64,000 nucleotides of DNA from positions 3,596,320-3,660,319 of the forward strand of contig NZ_AP022871.1 in the NCBI RefSeq assembly GCF_011764565.1, written 5' to 3'. Under the pieces are notes generated by a model, which did no database searches, was not told the origin of the DNA, and was given only the letters and a program-made list of their open reading frames with translations. Each line of letters starts with the position of its first letter. Positions within the stretch are counted from its first letter, which is position 1. Shown one piece after another: positions 60,716-64,000 of the stretch. The position numbers were made by a program, and so were the translations under genes. This stretch comes from Phytohabitans suffuscus. Its GTDB lineage: Bacteria > Actinomycetota > Actinomycetes > Mycobacteriales > Micromonosporaceae.

Positions 60716-62359
60716 CTAACGGTTCGGGGAGACCGCCTGGAGGAGTTCGGGCATCTGGTGGTCGAGCATGTCGCCGACCACGTAGGTGCCGAGCCAGGCG
60801 GCGACCAGGCCGTAGGCGATGCCGAGCGGGCCGGCCAGAGCCAACCAGACCGGGGCGTCGCCGGCCAGCGCCGTGACCACCACGATCGGGATGGCCACCG
60901 CGGTCGCGCCGATCAGGCCGAGGATGCTGAGCAGGCTCTTCGCCACGCCGGATCCGGTGTTGATGGCGAAGGGGTTGGCGGTCTCAGGCAGCGCGTACGC
61001 GCCGTGCAGCGAGACGAGGAGGTTGACCGCCAGCCCGGCGCCGTACGCGGCGCCGAGCGAGCCGAGCATCACGCCGATCGAGGCCGGCTCGCGCAGGAAC
61101 GCGGCGACGATCGCGGCGATCACGATCAGCAGCGGCCCGAGGTACGTCGTGAAGGCCATCAGCCGGGCCCGGAGCTCGACCGCGCCCGGGACGCCGGCCA
61201 CGACGTTCGCCGCGTAGGCGCTGCCGTCGTAGCCGAACTGGTTGGCGAGCGTGGCCGAGCCGAGTACGCCGACGAAGACCATGGTCAGGCTGATCACGAC
61301 CGGTGGGACCGAGCCGGACAGGCCGCCGGAGGTGACGTTGATCATCACGGGCATGACCACGCCGATCACCGCGAACGTGATCAGGCCGGCCCGGCGGCGC
61401 GCGTCCCGCCACCAGTAGCGGGCCTCGCGGGCGACCAGCGCGCCGTACCGGTCGCGTGGCAGCCACGGCATGCCGCGCGGGAAGAGCTGTGCCACGGGGG
61501 AGGCGTCGCTGTCCCGCGCCACGGCCTTCGCCCGCCCGGCGCTCGCCGCGCCGAGCATCGCCGACTCGAGGGTCCGCGACCACCACCAGAGCAGGCCGGC
61601 GATGGTCACCCCGGTGACGAGGAGCTTCAGGGGTACGGCCCAGGCCCGTCCCTCCGCGACGTCGATGCCCATCGTGTACGGCGCGGCGAGCGGGGTCCAG
61701 CCGATCACGCGAGCCGGGCCGAGCAGCCTGTCCCAGTCAGCGGTCGCGGCGAGGGCGGTCACGCCGATCTGCACCGGGCCGATCAGCGCGGCCAGGCAGG
61801 CGAGCAGGATCGCGGCCAGGTCGCGCACTTTGCGCGAGCGCAGCATCGTGGCGAATGCGCTGGTCACGGCCCGGCTGGCGGAGACGCAGAGGACGAGCCC
61901 GGCGAGCGTGCCGGCGCCCTGCACGACGGCCGCGCCCCAGCCGCCGAGCAGCGCGGCCGTGATGATCAGGCCGCTGGTCGCCAGCACCGCGGCCAGCGCC
62001 GGGATGCCGATCATCGCGGCGACCAGGAGGCCGGCGACCAGCGTGCGGCGGCGCAGCGGCAGCAGCGCGAACCGGGCCGGGTCGAGCGTCTCGTCCACCC
62101 CGAAGAAGACCAGCGGCAGGAGCACCCAGCCGAGCACGAGCACCCCGCCGCCGAGCGCCGAGGCGAGCACGGCACCGTCGAGGCTGTCGGTGAAGCCGGG
62201 CGCGGCGAGCAGGAACAGCGCGGTGACCGACCACCAGAGGCCGAACACCAGGCCGAGCACGAAGAGCACGATCCGCCACGCCTTGCCGCGCATGTTGTTG
62301 GCCATCACGCGCAGCTTGAGCCGTACGAAGAGCGTCAACGGGGGCTGCTGCCCGGTCAC
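60716..62359 (-). CDS. ABC transporter permease (export type)
   Basis: A protein of about 547 residues with ten or more hydrophobic segments spread along its length and the cytoplasmic motif LPLRRRTLVAGLLVAAMIG near the first third. It resembles large actinobacterial ABC-2-type permeases. GTG at 62359 overlaps the ATPase stop by 4 bp (GTGA); GTG at 62365, two codons upstream, is possible. It forms a two-gene unit with the ATPase. The cargo is unknown; peptide, lipid or drug efflux are all possible. Confidence 0.87.
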   Translation of the reverse strand: MTGQQPPLTLFVRLKLRVMANNMRGKAWRIVLFVLGLVFGLWWSVTALFLLAAPGFTDSLDGAVLASALGGGVLVLGWVLLPLVFFGVDETLDPARFALLPLRRRTLVAGLLVAAMIGIPALAAVLATSGLIITAALLGGWGAAVVQGAGTLAGLVLCVSASRAVTSAFATMLRSRKVRDLAAILLACLAALIGPVQIGVTALAATADWDRLLGPARVIGWTPLAAPYTMGIDVAEGRAWAVPLKLLVTGVTIAGLLWWWSRTLESAMLGAASAGRAKAVARDSDASPVAQLFPRGMPWLPRDRYGALVAREARYWWRDARRRAGLITFAVIGVVMPVMINVTSGGLSGSVPPVVISLTMVFVGVLGSATLANQFGYDGSAYAANVVAGVPGAVELRARLMAFTTYLGPLLIVIAAIVAAFLREPASIGVMLGSLGAAYGAGLAVNLLVSLHGAYALPETANPFAINTGSGVAKSLLSILGLIGATAVAIPIVVVTALAGDAPVWLALAGPLGIAYGLVAAWLGTYVVGDMLDHQMPELLQAVSPNR

Positions 62360-63117
62360 AGCCACGCCAGCTCCTCACCGGTGGCCGTACGCCCGCCGAC
62401 CACCTCGACGAACACGTCCTCCAGCGACCGGTCGCCGCGTACCTCGTCGAGCGTGCCGACCCGCTTGATCGTGCCCTGCGCCATGATCGCGACGTGGGTG
62501 CAGAGCCGCTCCACGACCTCCATCACGTGGCTGGAGAAGATGACCGTGCCGCCGCCCGCGACGTACCGGTGCAGGATGTCGCGGATCAGCGCCCCCGACA
62601 CCGGGTCGACCGCCTCGAACGGCTCGTCCAGCACGAGCAGCCGGGGCGCGTGCAGCAGCGCGCAGGCCAGCCCGACCTTCTTCTTCATGCCGGCCGAGTA
62701 GTCGACCACCAGCGTGCGGCCGGCGTCCGCCAGCGCGAGCACGTCGAGCAGCTCGCGCGCCCGCTGGTCGACGACCGCGGGATCCATGCCGCGGAGCAGC
62801 CCGTGGTACGCGAGCAGCTCCGCGCCGCTCAGCCGGTCGAAGAGCCGTACGCCGTCCGGGAGCACGCCGAGCAGCGCCTTGGCCCGCACCGGGTCGGCCC
62901 ACACGTCGTGCCCCAGCACCCAGGCGGTGCCCGCGTCCGGCCGCAGCAGCCCCACCGACATGGAGAGGGTGGTGGTCTTGCCCGCGCCGTTCGGCCCCAG
63001 CAGGCCGTAGAACGAGCCGGCCGGCACATCCAGGTCGATCCCCGCCACGGCCACGTTCGTGTCGAACCGTTTGACCATCCCCCGGACCGCCAGCGCGGCA
63101 TGTGCAACAGTCGTCAC
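62356..63117 (-). CDS. ABC transporter ATP-binding protein
   Basis: A 253-residue ATPase with every canonical motif: Walker A LLGPNGAGKTTTLSM, a D-to-Q-loop region VLPDGVRLFDRLSG, signature DYSAGMKKKVGLACALL (SAGMKKK in place of LSGGQ, usual in this export subgroup), Walker B RLLVLDEPFEAVDP and the H-loop VIFSSHVMEVVERLC. It pairs with the permease downstream. GTG at 63117 has TACCGT 7 bases upstream. Confidence 0.95.
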   Translation of the reverse strand: MTTVAHAALAVRGMVKRFDTNVAVAGIDLDVPAGSFYGLLGPNGAGKTTTLSMSVGLLRPDAGTAWVLGHDVWADPVRAKALLGVLPDGVRLFDRLSGAELLAYHGLLRGMDPAVVDQRARELLDVLALADAGRTLVVDYSAGMKKKVGLACALLHAPRLLVLDEPFEAVDPVSGALIRDILHRYVAGGGTVIFSSHVMEVVERLCTHVAIMAQGTIKRVGTLDEVRGDRSLEDVFVEVVGGRTATGEELAWL

Positions 63118-63130
63118 CCGTACGACGGTA
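63118..63130 (-). promoter_or_regulatory. Leaderless-type -10 box of the ABC ATPase gene
   Basis: Minus-strand TACCGT (63130-63125), then cgtacgg and the GTG at 63117. The box overlaps the interval just before the DUF4173 stop at 63134. Confidence 0.6.
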
Positions 63131-63133
63131 GTC

Positions 63134-64000
63134 CTACCAGTTGACGCGCCGCGGACCGCAAGCCTCGGACCAGGTGAATGACGAGGTTGGCTGGCCGTCG
63201 AGCGCGTGCCGGGCCCGGTCGGTCCCGATGTTCCAGCCACGCCAGTCGTGCTCCCGCGCCAGGTCGCGGGCCACGTCGCCGAGGGCGCAGGAGCGCAGCG
63301 TCGAGGGGAGGCGGTCCAGGGCCGGTACGGCGTCGGCGGAGAGCCCGGACAGGTACGCCACGTCGATCCGGCCGGTGTCCGTGTAGCGGGCCACGTTGCG
63401 GTCGGCGATGAAGTGGTCCGGGTTGAGGATCGCCAGCCCGATCAGCGCCGCCACGCCACTGCCGACCGCCGCCTGCGGGAGCCAGCCCGCGCGCATCCGT
63501 ACGCCGGCGGCGAGCACCATCGCCAGCACCGAGCCGAGCCACAGCTCGCAGGCGCTGACCAGTACCCGCAGCCGGGTGAAGCCGTACGCCTCCTCGTACG
63601 TGTGCATCCGGAAGAGCGCGGACGCCACGATCACCAGGCACAGCGCGGCGAGGCCGCCGAGCAGGACGCGCACCAGCAGGCGGTCGCGGGGTGTGCCGCG
63701 CGGTGCCCAGCGGGCGGCCAGCGCCAGCACGCCGAGCGTCAGCGCGGTCACCACGAGCAGCTGCCAGAAGCCCCGCCGGGCGTATTCGGCGTAGGTGAGG
63801 CCGGCGGTGCGCAGCACGTGTCCCGCCCCGCCGAACAGCACGGTGAGCTGCACCGCGACAAACGCGAGGAACACCGCGTTGAGCGCGATCAGCGGCAGTG
63901 TCCACTCCAGACGGCTCAGGCGGGCCTTCGCCGGCCGCTCCAGCCCGGCGAGGTGTGGCGGGGCGGCGAGCAGGTACGCGGCGCCGAGCAGGCCCAGCGT
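63134..64000 (-). CDS. DUF4173 membrane protein, 5' end outside the window
   Basis: The frame is open through the right edge, so only the last 288 residues are seen. Several hydrophobic helices are followed by a soluble C-terminal part. Diagnostic for DUF4173 (formerly DUF4153) are ALNAVFLAFVAVQLTVLFGG, GLTYAEYARRGFWQLLVVTALTLG, RMHTYEEAYGFTRLRVLV and LNPDHFIADRNVARY. The family function is unknown. It ends 16 bp before the ABC ATPase start on the same strand, so it may be the upstream gene of that operon. Confidence 0.88.
   Translation of the reverse strand, partial: TLGLLGAAYLLAAPPHLAGLERPAKARLSRLEWTLPLIALNAVFLAFVAVQLTVLFGGAGHVLRTAGLTYAEYARRGFWQLLVVTALTLGVLALAARWAPRGTPRDRLLVRVLLGGLAALCLVIVASALFRMHTYEEAYGFTRLRVLVSACELWLGSVLAMVLAAGVRMRAGWLPQAAVGSGVAALIGLAILNPDHFIADRNVARYTDTGRIDVAYLSGLSADAVPALDRLPSTLRSCALGDVARDLAREHDWRGWNIGTDRARHALDGQPTSSFTWSEACGPRRVNW

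Noticed and set aside
1..64000. tRNA, rRNA, CRISPR arrays, prophage genes, integrases and complete insertion sequences
   Set aside because: I looked for tRNA T-loop motifs, regular short repeats, and transposase or integrase frames and saw none. The only mobile trace is the 165-bp element at 43547-43711.

Overview
The window is a 64-kb stretch of high-GC (about 70 percent or more by eye) actinobacterial chromosome, most likely from a Micromonosporaceae-type filamentous actinomycete. The indications are frequent GTG and TTG starts, 4-bp ATGA/GTGA gene overlaps, many leaderless promoters, a SARP regulator, tandem LytR-CpsA-Psr (LCP) genes, a bacterial proteasome activator, GT87 polyprenol-sugar glycosyltransferases and many actinobacterial families of unknown function (DUF4192, DUF5926, DUF6457). 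No rRNA, tRNA, CRISPR array, prophage or full insertion sequence was seen. Both ends cut through genes (dnaB at the left, a DUF4173 membrane protein at the right).

Layout. 0-5.4 kb: the 3' part of dnaB, then a minus-strand run of a GGDEF-EAL cyclic-di-GMP enzyme, a GT87 glycosyltransferase and a zinc-ribbon protein. 5.4-10.6 kb: a 660-bp relatively AT-rich intergenic region, a giant SARP-STAND-TPR regulator and an HTH-nSTAND1 protein without a C-terminal sensor. 10.7-13.4 kb: molybdenum cofactor genes moaC-mog-moeA-moaE. 13.4-21.1 kb: a GT87 enzyme, a DoxX-like gene, an AAA ATPase, an LppU-like membrane protein and a fused PHP-UvrD protein. 21.1-30.3 kb: metallophosphoesterase, moaD, moaA, fructosamine kinase, GNAT, DUF4192, fdhD, mobA, DUF6457 and an FdhF/YdeP molybdo-oxidoreductase. 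30.4-37.2 kb: YbjN-type chaperone, beta-propeller lipoprotein, an Lrp/AsnC regulator divergent from a DDAH-like hydrolase, a branched-chain-type binding lipoprotein and an esterase-like hydrolase. 37.3-44.7 kb: a conserved housekeeping block (bpa, two HAD phosphatases, serS, OsmC, metallopeptidase, AIM24, pheA) holding one 165-bp MITE-like element. 44.7-51.5 kb: lipoprotein, PAS protein, NERD protein, arginine deiminase, DUF5926, RsbW-like ATPase, soluble histidine kinase, rhodanese. 51.5-56.7 kb: three tandem LCP genes and a UDP-glucuronate decarboxylase-like SDR, a cell-envelope block. 56.9-64 kb: ActP-type symporter with DUF485 partner, flavin reductase-like protein, glutamate-type binding lipoprotein, an ABC exporter pair and the truncated DUF4173 gene.

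Functional links. moaA, moaC, moaD, moaE, mog, moeA, mobA and fdhD cover nearly all of the molybdenum cofactor pathway plus the sulfur-transfer step for formate dehydrogenase-like enzymes, and one probable client (FdhF/YdeP) lies beside mobA and fdhD. The three LCP proteins, the SDR and the GT87 enzymes point to attachment and synthesis of cell-wall glycopolymers.

Sequence quality matters here. Fourteen genes are interrupted by 16 frame changes, all of the same sense (one base missing) and nearly all inside or beside a G or C run. The affected genes include serS and pheA, which cannot easily be non-functional. These are best read as consensus errors from the sequencing or assembly, not as pseudogenes or programmed frameshifts. 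I annotate those genes at full intended extent and state where the break lies. The best candidates for new biology are the MITE-like hairpin at 43547-43711, whose inner arms pair with G.U wobbles on the plus strand, the PHP-UvrD fusion, and the two adjacent STAND NTPases.
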